64,000 nucleotides of DNA, taken from positions 1,302,001 to 1,366,000 of the forward strand of contig NZ_AQFT02000001.1 of assembly GCF_000364225.2 (NCBI RefSeq), in the 5' to 3' direction. Below are positions 35,257 to 44,389 of this stretch, piece by piece. The notes under the pieces are model-generated. The model was given only the letters and a program-made list of their open reading frames with translations, was not told the origin of the DNA and did not search any database. Position 1 is the first letter of the stretch; the number at the start of each line of letters is the position of its first letter. The translations under genes were made by a program, and so were the position numbers. The stretch is from Eubacterium plexicaudatum ASF492. GTDB lineage: Bacteria > Bacillota > Clostridia > Lachnospirales > Lachnospiraceae.

Positions 35257-35925
35257 ATGGCTAATATTTTAATTGTGGAAGATGAAAAAAATATGCAGAG
35301 CATTATTGCCGAGTATATGCAGCGTGGCAGTCATACCTGTTTTACGGCAGATGATGGTGTGGAAGCTTTGATGATATTGAAACATAATCCAATGGATTTA
35401 ATGATACTGGATATTATGATGCCGCATCTTGACGGCTTCTTTGTATGTAAAATAGCAAGAGAAATGAGCAATCTGCCTATTATTATGCTGACCGCCAGAG
35501 AAAGCGAGGACGATAAGCTGAAAGGCTACGATTTGGGCGCCGACGACTATATGACAAAGCCGTTCGGCCCCAAAGTGCTTTTGGCAAAAGTAAACGCTTT
35601 GCTGCGTCGTTCTTCTGCGCTTCCGATTGATACGATGAACGCGGGAAAAATCTCTCTTGTTCCGGCATCCCATAAGGTGTTTGTGGATGGCAAGGAAGTC
35701 GTGCTGACCCATAAGGAATATGAACTGCTTTTTCTTTTTATGGGAAATCCCGGACAGATCTTTGGCCGTGAACAGCTGTTGAATCGGATATGGGGATACG
35801 ACTTTGAAGGAATGACAAGAACGGTTGACACACATATCAAAACTCTGCGCCGGAAATTAGGCGATGAGGGAAAGCATATTGTGACGCTGATTCGTTCCGG
35901 CTATAAATTTGAGGTGACGCTATGA
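35257..35925 (+). CDS. OmpR/PhoB-family response regulator
   Basis: A 222-aa DNA-binding response regulator. The receiver domain has the acidic pair in IVEDEKNM, the phospho-Asp in LMILDIMMPHLDG, the Thr in IIMLTARES and the Lys in YMTKPFGPKVL. The winged-helix output domain has LTHKEYELLFLFMGNPGQIF and DTHIKTLRRKLGD. Its stop overlaps the sensor kinase start by ATGA, so the two are a cognate pair. The ATG at 35257 has only a weak ribosome site; the GTG at 35242 overlaps the preceding gene. Four 11-bp direct repeats before the ABC operon are its likely binding site. Confidence 0.92.
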   Translation: MANILIVEDEKNMQSIIAEYMQRGSHTCFTADDGVEALMILKHNPMDLMILDIMMPHLDGFFVCKIAREMSNLPIIMLTARESEDDKLKGYDLGADDYMTKPFGPKVLLAKVNALLRRSSALPIDTMNAGKISLVPASHKVFVDGKEVVLTHKEYELLFLFMGNPGQIFGREQLLNRIWGYDFEGMTRTVDTHIKTLRRKLGDEGKHIVTLIRSGYKFEVTL

Positions 35926-36998
35926 AGATGAAGGACCGATTTTCTCTGCGGACAGTACGTAAAAGAATTATTATGATTTCCAAAACAGCAGGAATTGTTC
36001 TTGTTATTTCTTATATCATATCCATAAGGCTGCCTGTTGAACAGGATCTTGCCTTTCTTCTCTGGCTTTGCTTTGTCATTTTGCTCGTTCTGGCATTTGA
36101 TTCCTTTATGGGACATTTTATTTCAAAGCCGATTGACCGGCTGAGCCAGGCGGCCCGAAAGATGGCACAGCTTGATTTTTCTTCTCCGTGTGAAATACAT
36201 ACAAATGACGAGTTTGGCGAGTTGTCCCAAAGTCTTAATAAAATGGCACAAAATCTGCAGCAGGCCCTTTCACAGCTGCAAACTGCGAATGATCGGCTTG
36301 AAAAGGATGTGGAGCAGGAAAAACGTCTGCTGGAGGAACGCAAAGAACTGGTGGACAATCTTTCTCATGAAATGAAAACCCCTTTGGGAGTAATCCGCGC
36401 TTATGCCGATGGCCTCTTGGATGAGCCGGACGAAAAGAAAAGGCTGAAATATGCCGATGTCATTATCGCAGAAGCAGAACGAATGAGCTGTCTGATTACA
36501 ACACTGCTTGATCTTTCCGCACTGGAAAATGGAGCCACACGGCTGCATACGGAACGTTTTGACTTTGTTGAATTTGTGGAAACCGTTGCCGGACGCCTGC
36601 TGATGGACGTGCCGGATGCGGATTACGAATTGCAATATGAGCTGCCGGAACAACCGGTTATGGTGGATATGGATAAAGGCCGGATGGAACAGGTGCTGAA
36701 TAATCTGCTTGTTAACGCAAAACGGAATGTCTGTCCGGGCGGTGTTTTAAATCTGTCTTTGAAAGAGAATAACGGCATACTGGATTTTTCAATTTTTAAT
36801 CAGGGACCGCCGATTCCGCAGGAAAACCTGTCCAAAATCTGGACGAAGTTTTACCGTGACCGAAATTCCGGGTACGGTGGTTCAGGGCTTGGCCTTGCGA
36901 TTGTGGCACAGATTTTGTCCATGCAGGATTTGCCTTACGGTGCGGCAAATCGGTCCGAAGGTGTTGTCTTTTACTTTTCCGTTCCCATCGTAAAATAA
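35922..36998 (+). CDS. Sensor histidine kinase
   Basis: A 358-aa membrane kinase partnered with the preceding response regulator. Two hydrophobic segments at about residues 18-34 and 41-61 are separated by a very short outside loop, so it probably senses within the membrane or through the ABC transporter. A HAMP linker (SKPIDRLSQAARKMAQLDFS) leads to HisKA with NLSHEMKTPLGVIRAYADGL. The ATPase shows LNNLLVNAKRN and GGSGLGLAIVAQIL. This short-loop design is typical of kinases tied to antimicrobial-peptide exporters, and an ABC exporter operon follows. The signal is inferred, not shown. Confidence 0.9.
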   Translation: MKMKDRFSLRTVRKRIIMISKTAGIVLVISYIISIRLPVEQDLAFLLWLCFVILLVLAFDSFMGHFISKPIDRLSQAARKMAQLDFSSPCEIHTNDEFGELSQSLNKMAQNLQQALSQLQTANDRLEKDVEQEKRLLEERKELVDNLSHEMKTPLGVIRAYADGLLDEPDEKKRLKYADVIIAEAERMSCLITTLLDLSALENGATRLHTERFDFVEFVETVAGRLLMDVPDADYELQYELPEQPVMVDMDKGRMEQVLNNLLVNAKRNVCPGGVLNLSLKENNGILDFSIFNQGPPIPQENLSKIWTKFYRDRNSGYGGSGLGLAIVAQILSMQDLPYGAANRSEGVVFYFSVPIVK

Positions 36999-37016
36999 TA
37001 ATCGTACCCTGTACAT

Positions 37017-37068
37017 TTCACATCAACTTCACAGCAATCTCACACCGATTTCAACGCGTTTTTATAAT
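37017..37068 (+). promoter_or_regulatory. Tandem 11-bp operator and promoter of the ABC operon
   Basis: Four consecutive 11-bp direct repeats, TTCACATCAAC, TTCACAGCAAT, CTCACACCGAT and TTCAACGCGTT (37017-37060), run up to a TATAAT at 37063-37068. Repeats in step with the helix are the usual binding pattern of OmpR/PhoB regulators. They occupy the -35 region, so activation by the regulator at 35257 is likely. Confidence 0.7.
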
Positions 37069-37116
37069 GTTACCGAAACAAAAGGGCACGGCCCGGAAAA
37101 GAAGGAGGTAACGACT

Positions 37117-37269
37117 ATGTTTTTTGGCTTGGAATGGTATTGGTGGATGCTTCTTTTGGTACTGCTGGTGATCTCCGTTCCGCTTAAGATCGGATTTCTG
37201 ACCTGGTGGAACAAACGCCGGCAGGAAAAGAAAAAGGAAAAATACGGGAAATGGGGGGATGAGGAATGA
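37117..37269 (+). CDS. 50-aa membrane peptide coupled to the ABC ATPase
   Basis: A very small gene encoding 50 aa. After MFFGLEWYWW come a hydrophobic helix (MLLLVLLVISVPLKIGFLTW) and a strongly basic tail (NKRRQEKKKEKYGKWGDEE). It has an excellent ribosome site (AAGGAGG, 9 nt before ATG) and its stop overlaps the ATPase start by ATGA, so it is surely translated. It may be an accessory subunit of the exporter or a link between the kinase and the transporter. I know no family for it. Confidence 0.75.
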   Translation: MFFGLEWYWWMLLLVLLVISVPLKIGFLTWWNKRRQEKKKEKYGKWGDEE

Positions 37270-38141
37270 TTGAGGTAAAAGACCTGACATTTTCCTATGG
37301 AAAAGATAAGCAGGCGCTGCATGGACTGGATTTTTCCGTAAAGGATGGGGAAATCTTTGGATTCTTAGGGCCGAATGGTTCCGGAAAGTCTACGACTCAA
37401 AAAATACTGACCGGCATTTTGAAAGGCCATGGCGGAATGGTAACTTTGTTTGGAGAAGATATACGAAACGTACATACACGGCAGTTTTTTCAAAAGATCG
37501 GCGTTCTGTTTGAATTTCCTTATCTGTATGCGAATTTGAGCGCCGTCGATAATCTGCATTACTTTGCTTCATTTTATCCGGAAAATCAGAGGCGGGATGT
37601 GGAAGAACTGCTGGATGAGCTGGAATTTAAGAAAGATTTTCTGAGAAAGCCGGTGTCCGGCTATTCAAAAGGAATGCGCCAGCGTGTCAGCATGGCGCGG
37701 GCTTTAATCAGCAGTCCCAAACTCCTGTTTCTGGATGAACCGACCAGCGGCCTTGATCCGACAGGAGCCGTTCTTTTTCGCAAAATCATAGAAAAAGAGC
37801 GAAAAAAGGGAACAACGGTATTTCTGACGACCCACAATATGTTTGACGCCGATCTGCTTTGCGACAGAGTGGCGTTTATTTCAAACGGAAATATCGTTGC
37901 GCTTGACACACCGGGAAATCTGAAAGAGAAAAACAGTGATCGCAGCATTCGCATAGCCTATTTGCATCAGGGCGAGAAAAAAGAACGGATGATAGATGCC
38001 GGCGAATTAAAAGCGGGGATTCCTTTTGTGTATGATGAGCTGATCGGTATTCATTCACAGGAACCGACGCTGGAAGATATGTTTATTCAATATACCGGAA
38101 GGGGGCTGACTTCATGTGGAATGGTTTTTTCGGACTGCTGA
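37266..38141 (+). CDS. ABC transporter ATP-binding protein
   Basis: A 291-aa ATPase of an ABC-2-type exporter. Walker A is GPNGSGKSTT, the Q-loop lies in IGVLFEFPYLYAN, the signature is SGYSKGMRQRVS, Walker B is LLFLDEPTSG and the switch His is in LTTHNM. A C-terminal extension of about 80 aa follows, as in many drug and peptide exporters. It is translationally coupled to the small membrane peptide upstream and overlaps the first permease gene by 28 bp. Together with the two permeases it probably exports a peptide antibiotic or lipid-type compound; the substrate is unknown. Confidence 0.93.
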   Translation: MIEVKDLTFSYGKDKQALHGLDFSVKDGEIFGFLGPNGSGKSTTQKILTGILKGHGGMVTLFGEDIRNVHTRQFFQKIGVLFEFPYLYANLSAVDNLHYFASFYPENQRRDVEELLDELEFKKDFLRKPVSGYSKGMRQRVSMARALISSPKLLFLDEPTSGLDPTGAVLFRKIIEKERKKGTTVFLTTHNMFDADLLCDRVAFISNGNIVALDTPGNLKEKNSDRSIRIAYLHQGEKKERMIDAGELKAGIPFVYDELIGIHSQEPTLEDMFIQYTGRGLTSCGMVFSDC

Positions 38142-39106
38142 AAAAAGACTTCGGGCTGATGCTCTCCGGCAGGTTATTTTTGCTGACGCTCGGTTCTCTT
38201 GTCCTGTATTGCTGTTATATCAATTTTGTGTATGTGAAGCTGGATCAGAAGATCTATCCGGTTTATCTGTATGATTCGCAGAATACACAGTCCGTTACGT
38301 CGCACTATGCAACCAGGGTGGATAGCCGGAAGGCTCTGGAAGAAGCCTGTGCGGACCGATATGCTGTCGGTATTGACCTTTCGGCAGGAAAACCGGAAGT
38401 GTATCTGCTTTCTTCGGGTTCAAAAACGGCCGATCACTATCGGATGATCTGGGGAGAGGGTGTATTGAGCGGCATTGTAGACGGGCAGGCGGAAGTGATC
38501 GGTGTGAACGATAAAAATATGAAAAATCGACGTGAAATTACCGCCGAATTTCTATTTTTTGAACTATGTGCGGTCGGGTTTTTAGGGCTGGCATCCATGC
38601 TCTTTAAAGAGAAGCAGATGGGCGTCATACGGGTACATGGAATTCTTCCCGTTCGCCGTTCCATGTTTATTTTCTCCAAATTGCTTGTGCTGCTGTTATC
38701 GGATCTTTTGTTCACCGTGCTGCTGACGTGCATCAACCTTGGCTTTTTACATGCGCCTGAGGTTCTTCCGGCCGTTCTTGTGCAGGCTGGCATTTTGTCA
38801 TTGCTTATGACGCTGGTCGGGTTTCTCTGCGCCGTTCGTCTGCCGGATTTTAAGCAGTTTTCTTTGTTTTATCTTGTTCTGGCAGTATTTGTGACAACAC
38901 CCGTATTTCTGGCGGGACAGATAGGTATCGCATGGGAGTGGATCGTGTATCATCCCATGTACCATCTGTTTACGGCGATGAAATGCGCATACTTTTCGAT
39001 GCCGACAACGAATGTATCGTATTATCTGTCTTGTTTTGGCGCGATCATTCTGCTGTATGTGCTGACCTTTCGGACACTGAACCGTGAAATGGCAAAGGAG
39101 GGATGA
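38114..39106 (+). CDS. ABC-2-type exporter permease, first subunit
   Basis: A 330-aa membrane protein with one N-terminal helix (LFLLTLGSLVLYCCYINFVY), an extracellular domain of about 110 residues, and a cluster of five to six C-terminal helices starting near residue 142. This is the ABC-2/YhgE-like exporter layout. GVIRVHGILPVRRSMFIFSK matches the cytoplasmic coupling loop of such permeases. The gene overlaps the ATPase gene by 28 bp and ends 3 nt before the second permease, so the two permeases probably form a heterodimer on the ATPase dimer. Confidence 0.85.
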   Translation: MWNGFFGLLKKDFGLMLSGRLFLLTLGSLVLYCCYINFVYVKLDQKIYPVYLYDSQNTQSVTSHYATRVDSRKALEEACADRYAVGIDLSAGKPEVYLLSSGSKTADHYRMIWGEGVLSGIVDGQAEVIGVNDKNMKNRREITAEFLFFELCAVGFLGLASMLFKEKQMGVIRVHGILPVRRSMFIFSKLLVLLLSDLLFTVLLTCINLGFLHAPEVLPAVLVQAGILSLLMTLVGFLCAVRLPDFKQFSLFYLVLAVFVTTPVFLAGQIGIAWEWIVYHPMYHLFTAMKCAYFSMPTTNVSYYLSCFGAIILLYVLTFRTLNREMAKEG

Positions 39107-39109
39107 GGA

Positions 39110-40117
39110 ATGAACGGTCTTAGATACCAGTTGAAAAGCATTCGCCGTGATAAAATGTGCATCCTGACATTTCTGCTCCCTGTGGTTGCCGGTATTGCCA
39201 TCCGGCTGCTTTCCGGCGTGAGCTTTCAGTCGATCAGCGAAATTTCATTCGGCGTAGTCCAAGGCGAAGCATCGGATGATACCGTTGCATGGCTGCAGCA
39301 AAGCGGAACCGTCACACAATATAAAACGCAGGATGCGCTTTACAGCGCCGTCAATGATCCGTCCACGCAGATCATTGGTGTAATGCAAGTGGATGACACC
39401 ATACGGACGCTTGTTTCCGGTGATGAATTGGAAGTAAACAGAGTAATTGCGGATACACTTGCGCAGCTATACAAAAATCGAACGGAATCGCTGCCGGTTG
39501 AGCGAACGCTGATTCATGCGGATACGGACAGAAAAGGATTACAGTCTCTCCTGATTGCGATTACGCTCGTTACGGCGATGTTTATGGGATGCACCTATAA
39601 TGCCATGAATATGATCGGTGAAAAGGAAGACGGAATAGAGTTTATCAATCAGGTGCTTCCTGTGACGACCCGCTCTTATGTGATTCGGAAAATACTGCTG
39701 GGATTTATCGGAGGAACGGCTTCGACGATTGCAACGGCATTGATTTGTATGCGGACAGGACTGTCGCAGGTGCTGCCGTTCCTGTTTCTTGTCTTACTTT
39801 CCGCTTATATTTCAGCGCTGATCGGACTGTTTATCGGAACCTTTTCAAACGGATTGATGACGGGAATTGTTTATATCAAAATGGTAATGATTCTGTTTCT
39901 CGCTCCACCGATTATTTTCTATCTGATCGTACCGGATCATTCCATCGTTTTCAGTCTTTCTTATATACTGCCTTCGAGTGCGACATTTTACGGAATTATG
40001 GATTTATGCAGCAGGCAGTCTGCAAAATTATGGCCTGCTGTCGCGGCGCTTTCGATACATGCGATTTTATGGAGTATGGTCTATAAGCTGCTTCAAAGGA
40101 GAAGAGGAAAAGTATAG
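39110..40117 (+). CDS. ABC-2-type exporter permease, second subunit
   Basis: A 335-aa permease with the same plan as its neighbour: an N-terminal helix (ILTFLLPVVAGIAIRLLSGV), an outside domain to about residue 145, then six C-terminal helices. The coupling loop is MNMIGEKEDGIEFINQVLPV. It follows the first permease by 3 nt with its ribosome site (GGAGGATGAGGA) inside that gene's end. It is the last gene of the two-component/ABC operon. The pair plus ATPase and small peptide look like a self-protection exporter, an inference from operon form only. Confidence 0.85.
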   Translation: MNGLRYQLKSIRRDKMCILTFLLPVVAGIAIRLLSGVSFQSISEISFGVVQGEASDDTVAWLQQSGTVTQYKTQDALYSAVNDPSTQIIGVMQVDDTIRTLVSGDELEVNRVIADTLAQLYKNRTESLPVERTLIHADTDRKGLQSLLIAITLVTAMFMGCTYNAMNMIGEKEDGIEFINQVLPVTTRSYVIRKILLGFIGGTASTIATALICMRTGLSQVLPFLFLVLLSAYISALIGLFIGTFSNGLMTGIVYIKMVMILFLAPPIIFYLIVPDHSIVFSLSYILPSSATFYGIMDLCSRQSAKLWPAVAALSIHAILWSMVYKLLQRRRGKV

Positions 40118-40322
40118 ATACATTCACGCATTTTGCTTGCAGATACCCCGCAGAAACCAAACCATACGGATTTTGCTGTGATTCTACCTGTCTTCATGCT
40201 GTTGTCCGCCTTTCTTATTTTGCTATGTTTTGTATTGCTGTTCGCCTTGTGAGTGACAGCTTACGCATTTTTGGTGTGAAAGCAAGCCTTTTTTCAAAGA
40301 ATTTTTCTTTTTTCTAAAATGC
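40118..40322. other. Non-coding stretch after the ABC operon
   Basis: I find no supportable gene, promoter or repeat here. The whole gene-free gap runs to 40600. On the minus strand a frame at 40390-40578 reads through the end of the AraC transcript but lacks a ribosome site and family features. Confidence 0.5.
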
Positions 40323-40373
40323 AAAAAAGCTAGAACCGGCCAGCCATGAGGATATTGGCTGGCCGGTTCTAGC
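40323..40373 (-). terminator. Terminator of the AraC gene (minus strand)
   Basis: A perfect 17-bp stem, GCTAGAACCGGCCAGCC (40329-40345) with its complement at 40357-40373, is followed on the minus strand by T6. It lies 230 bp after the AraC stop and has no T-tract on the plus strand. Confidence 0.8.
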
Positions 40374-40600
40374 GGGCGATCATACCCCTTCAAAAAGTTT
40401 CCTGCAATCTGCGCAGTGTTACATGATTCATGCTTCGGCTGTGGTAGAAATGCTTGTTAAATAGGCCAAACATTTCATCAGTTTTCTTTACGATTTCGGA
40501 TATATTGAGCACCGGTATGACATCCTTCTCAAAAATTTTGATTCTGTGCGTGACAGTATAATGTAATTCAATCATTTTCACAGAAAGCAATATCGAAAAT

Positions 40601-41512
40601 TTATTCTTGGATATAAAATTTTTCCCGATATTTTTTAGGGGATGTTCCGCATTGTTCCCGAAACAGTTTCCCAAAGTAGCTGGGACTATTGAAACCGCAA
40701 GAGCAGGAAATATCTGAAAGTGTCCGGTCAGTGTTTGCCAGCATCATGGAGGCCATGGATAAACGATACTCGGTCAGATATTCGGAGGGAGATTTTTTTA
40801 TAATAGCATGGAAACAGCGGAAGCATTCTGTCCGGCTGATTGACGCGGATTTTGCTATGTCATCAATGCTGATATGTTCGCTGTAATGCCCATGGATAAA
40901 CAATAGAAGCTGTTTCATGCGCTGCTCCTGCACCTTGTTTGCGGCAGGAATCCGCCCGGTCTGTTTGTCGTGCAGGATGCGGATGGTGAGGAGCCGCCAT
41001 ATCTTACATACCGTTTCAATAAAATGGAGTTCATAACCGGTCTCCCTGTCGGTAATGGAGCAGATTTCCTGTATCCCGGATAACAACGGCTGGTCATCCG
41101 GGGTTGCCTCTTTCAAAGCGATATCGGTTATCTCTGATTCTGTTACAGGCTGGACAATCTGGTGTGCAGTACTTTCAAAGGGCTTTTGAAAGAATGTAAC
41201 AGGGAGTGCTAATTCAGCTATTACTGTATCGGGAACAAGTGCTCTGGCACTGTGCAGGCAGCCGGAGTTAAGGAAAATTCCGTCTCCTGGGTGGAGTTCT
41301 TTGCAGAACCCTTCCTGCCCATTATAAATGGTAAACTGTACGGTTCCCTTTCGTACAATTCCAAATTCAATTTCTTCATGCCAGTGGCATCCCCATTCTC
41401 TATGCAGATAATCATCAAAATTATCAATGCAGATGCAAAGAGGGATGGAATTGCAGCTATATGGGAAATGCTCCCGCAAATCCGTCCCGATTTGTAAAGT
41501 TTTTAATTGCAT
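40601..41512 (-). CDS. AraC-family transcriptional regulator
   Basis: A 303-aa regulator with an N-terminal cupin-like sensing domain (CHWHEEIEFGIVRKGTVQFT and LHPGDGIFLNSGCLH) and two C-terminal AraC helix-turn-helix units (ISIDDIAKSASISRTECFRC; TLSDISCSCGFNSPSYFGKL) ending in GTSPKKYREK. It diverges from the MATE efflux gene with 134 bp between starts, so it probably controls that gene. The cupin domain suggests a small-molecule ligand. The family is certain and the target is inferred. Confidence 0.92.
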   Translation of the reverse strand: MQLKTLQIGTDLREHFPYSCNSIPLCICIDNFDDYLHREWGCHWHEEIEFGIVRKGTVQFTIYNGQEGFCKELHPGDGIFLNSGCLHSARALVPDTVIAELALPVTFFQKPFESTAHQIVQPVTESEITDIALKEATPDDQPLLSGIQEICSITDRETGYELHFIETVCKIWRLLTIRILHDKQTGRIPAANKVQEQRMKQLLLFIHGHYSEHISIDDIAKSASISRTECFRCFHAIIKKSPSEYLTEYRLSMASMMLANTDRTLSDISCSCGFNSPSYFGKLFREQCGTSPKKYREKFYIQE

Positions 41513-41646
41513 GAAATATACCTTCCTTGTCAGAATGGTTCTATTTTTATATAAAATGGTACAATTGTATGTTTATTATACTTATTTCTGGTGCTATGAT
41601 TATATGGCATGTGCAGAATAATGTCAAGAAGAGAGGTTTAGTTAAG

Positions 41647-42933
41647 ATGAAACAGGTAACAGATATGACGCAGGGGAAACCGGCAAAGCTGATTTTGTCG
41701 TTTGCGCTGCCGTTGATACTGACAAATGTAGGACAGCAGCTTTATATGATTGTGGACAGCTCCGTGGTAGGCCGTGGAGTCGGTCTGAAGGCTTTGGCGG
41801 CTGTGGGGTCGGCAGACTGGACTTACTGGCTGATCCTCTGGACGGTAATGGGGATGACCCAGGGCTTTGCCGTTTTTATTTCCCGCTATTTTGGTAAGCA
41901 GGATTACCATAATGTAAATAAAACGATTGCCACGTCCACGATTCTGTGTGCTGTGATTGGCGTCATACTGACTGTGTCCGGCCTTCTGGCTGCAAAGCCG
42001 CTGCTTGGACTGTTAAAGACGCCGGATGATATTATTGGTGATTCCGCCATCTATTTAATGACGATGATTGCCGGTACATTGATTGTTACTGCTTATAATA
42101 TGGCGGCTTCCGTCCTGCGGTTATTTGGTGATGGAAAATCGCCCCTGCTTGCCATGGTCATTGACGCTTTCCTGAATGTGGGGCTTGACCTGGTGTTTGT
42201 GCTTGTATTCCACTGGGGCGTTTTCGGGGCGGCCATTGCATCGGTTACGGCACAGCTTTTCTCTTTTCTGTTCTGCCTGGTGCGGATCGGAAAAATTGAA
42301 TATGTCCGGTTTGAAAAAAATGACTGGAAGTTTGATGGCAGGATGGCAAAGGAAATGCTGGCGTTTGCCCTGCCGATTGCGCTGCAGATGATTGTGATTG
42401 CTGTCAGCGGAATGGTGTTCCAGTCTGCCATCAATTTACAGGGGAGTATTTTTGTCGCCGGTTATACTGCCATGAATAAGATGTACGGCTTGCTGGAAAG
42501 CACTGCCATTTCCCTGGGTATGGCAGCGTCCACTTTCTTTGCGCAGAATTACGGGGCAGGGGAGAAAAGCCGTGTGCGTGCCGGTGTCAGGACGGCGGCG
42601 GTCATCTCTGTTATCATGGCTGCCTGCGTAACCATTATTATGTTATTGGTCGGGAAGTACCTGTTGCAGATGTTTATCAATGCAGCAGAGGACGGGGCGG
42701 CGGAGTCCTTACAGATTGGTTTCCATTATCTGATCATTATGTCTGCCTGTCTGGTGGTACTTTACCTGATCCATGTTTATCGGAATGCGATGCAGGCGTT
42801 GGGAAATTCGGTCTGGTCTATGATTTCCGGGTTTGCCGAGTGCGGGACCCGCATCCTTATGGCAAAGGGAATTGTGCTTCTGCTTGGGGTGGAGACACTG
42901 TATTATGTGGAGTCGGCAGCATGGCCACGGTAA
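41647..42933 (+). CDS. MATE-family efflux protein, 3' end cut by an IS
   Basis: A multidrug and toxin extrusion transporter (Na+ or H+ coupled), 428 aa. Typical parts are FALPLILTNVGQQLYMIVDS in helix 1, GMTQGFAVFISRYFGKQD, and the second-half repeat FALPIALQMIVIAVSG. The ATG at 41647 is preceded by AGAGAGG; the frame from 41527 covers the divergent promoter region. The protein ends in VESAAW and then two codons and the stop from the inverted repeat of the ISAs1 element at 42925, so the last transmembrane helix is lost. Activity is doubtful. It is probably under the AraC regulator opposite. Confidence 0.9.
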   Translation: MKQVTDMTQGKPAKLILSFALPLILTNVGQQLYMIVDSSVVGRGVGLKALAAVGSADWTYWLILWTVMGMTQGFAVFISRYFGKQDYHNVNKTIATSTILCAVIGVILTVSGLLAAKPLLGLLKTPDDIIGDSAIYLMTMIAGTLIVTAYNMAASVLRLFGDGKSPLLAMVIDAFLNVGLDLVFVLVFHWGVFGAAIASVTAQLFSFLFCLVRIGKIEYVRFEKNDWKFDGRMAKEMLAFALPIALQMIVIAVSGMVFQSAINLQGSIFVAGYTAMNKMYGLLESTAISLGMAASTFFAQNYGAGEKSRVRAGVRTAAVISVIMAACVTIIMLLVGKYLLQMFINAAEDGAAESLQIGFHYLIIMSACLVVLYLIHVYRNAMQALGNSVWSMISGFAECGTRILMAKGIVLLLGVETLYYVESAAWPR

Positions 42934-44371
42934 ACGCAAGCTTTTATGTATTCCCAAGTTTCAAATTTTCTGTTATATTGAATTTAGTCAAAGACAATCT
43001 TTACACATTCGTGTATAATTATTTCCAAACTCTGAAAGGAAATAATTATTATGGAAAAAGAGAAAAAAGATATTTTACTGATCGATTGTATGCGTGAAAT
43101 CCCAGATCCAAGGACTCCATACAACCAAAGACACAAATTTCTTGATATTATCATTATCGCTGTCACAGCTGTCCTTGCAGGGATGGATACCTGGAATGAG
43201 ATTGCAGACTGGGCGGCTTCTAAAAAACAATGGCTGGGAACGTTCCTTGAACTGCCAGGCGGCATTCCTTCCCATGATACGATAAACAGGGTTTTCCAGA
43301 TGATCGAGCCGGAAAAATTCCATGATGCATTTTTCCGGTGGGCCAGCGCCGTGTCAGGCAAAGTAAAAGGCGTAGTGGCGATTGATGGTAAAACAGCAAG
43401 GCGCAGCAGGGAAGAAGCAGGGGATATCAAACCGATCCACACGGTCAGCGCATGGGCAGTAGAATCATCCCTTGTACTGGGCCAGTTGTGTGTGGATGAA
43501 AAAACAAACGAGATAAAGACAATACCAGAGCTTTTGGACATTCTGTGCCTGGAAGGATGTATTGTCACAATGGATGCGATGGGAACGCAGAAAGAGATCG
43601 CCCGCAAGATCATTCACAAAAACGCAGATTATATCCTGCAGGTGAAAGGGAATCAGCAGACACTTATGGACGATATCCGGGAGTATTTTGAAAAAGATGT
43701 ATTTACGGAAAAGAAAGGTGCCCTGGAAAAGGCGGAGCGTTACTATAAAGATCTGTGTAAGGAGCACGGGAGGATAGAAAAGAGGGAGTATTACGTTGAA
43801 AATGATATTGAATGGCTCAGGCAGAGGCATCCGGAGTGGGAGGGCCTTGCAGGTATTGGGGCATGTGTATCTACAGTAACGGAAAAAGGGAATACCGTAA
43901 CAGCTGTAAATTACGCCATATACAGCAGGAAAGGAATGACAGCCGCAGAATATGGGAAAAGTGAAAGGGCACACTGGGGGATTGAAAACAGCCTGCACTG
44001 GGTGCTTGATATCGCGTTCAGGGAGGATGAAAGCCGGATCAGGGCTGGAAATGCAGCAGAAAACATGAATATGGCACGCCATATAGGAGTAAATCTGCTA
44101 AAACAGGAAAAAAGCTGTAAGATGGGGATTGCCAGCAAAAGAAAGAAATGCGGGTATGACATGGCTTACCTTTATAAAGTATTGGGCGGATTAAATACTG
44201 GAATAAAATAGAGGGTACGAATTAAATACATCGTTTAACACATGGCAGAACCCCATGTCTGGTTATTATACGCAAAATAATTTAACCATCGCATCTTTAC
44301 GTATAGTTTTAATCGTGAAAACTGATATCTCCAAATTTATAAAAAGTTTATAAAACCTGCGTTTACCGTGG
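42925..44371 (+). mobile_element. ISAs1-family insertion sequence
   Basis: A complete 1,447-bp element bounded by inverted repeats: CCACGGTAAACGCA begins the left end at 42925, and the complement of 44371 leftward reads the same 14 bp. Similarity extends to 22 bp with two mismatches. It carries one transposase gene. The left end sits in the MATE gene, but the DNA beyond the right end is not the rest of that gene and I see no matching 8-10 bp target duplication, so a deletion or recombination followed insertion. Confidence 0.88.
43051..44211 (+). CDS. ISAs1-family transposase
   Basis: A full-length 386-aa DDE transposase of the ISAs1 group. It has the N-terminal DDE_Tnp_1-associated domain (DPRTPYNQRHKFLDIIIIAV) and the catalytic acidic residues in VVAIDGKTARRS, IVTMDAMGTQKEIA and the late HWGIENSLHWVLDIAFREDE region. 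ATG 43051 follows GAAAGGAAA. The frame has no damage, so the element may still move. It lies about 125 bp inside the left inverted repeat and ends 160 bp before the right one. Confidence 0.93.
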   Translation: MEKEKKDILLIDCMREIPDPRTPYNQRHKFLDIIIIAVTAVLAGMDTWNEIADWAASKKQWLGTFLELPGGIPSHDTINRVFQMIEPEKFHDAFFRWASAVSGKVKGVVAIDGKTARRSREEAGDIKPIHTVSAWAVESSLVLGQLCVDEKTNEIKTIPELLDILCLEGCIVTMDAMGTQKEIARKIIHKNADYILQVKGNQQTLMDDIREYFEKDVFTEKKGALEKAERYYKDLCKEHGRIEKREYYVENDIEWLRQRHPEWEGLAGIGACVSTVTEKGNTVTAVNYAIYSRKGMTAAEYGKSERAHWGIENSLHWVLDIAFREDESRIRAGNAAENMNMARHIGVNLLKQEKSCKMGIASKRKKCGYDMAYLYKVLGGLNTGIK

Positions 44372-44389
44372 AATAAAGCAGGAAAGCGG

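Noticed and set aside
40390..40674. 94-codon minus-strand frame after the AraC gene
   Set aside because: It overlaps the AraC coding end in another frame, lacks a ribosome site and family features; at most a gene fragment.
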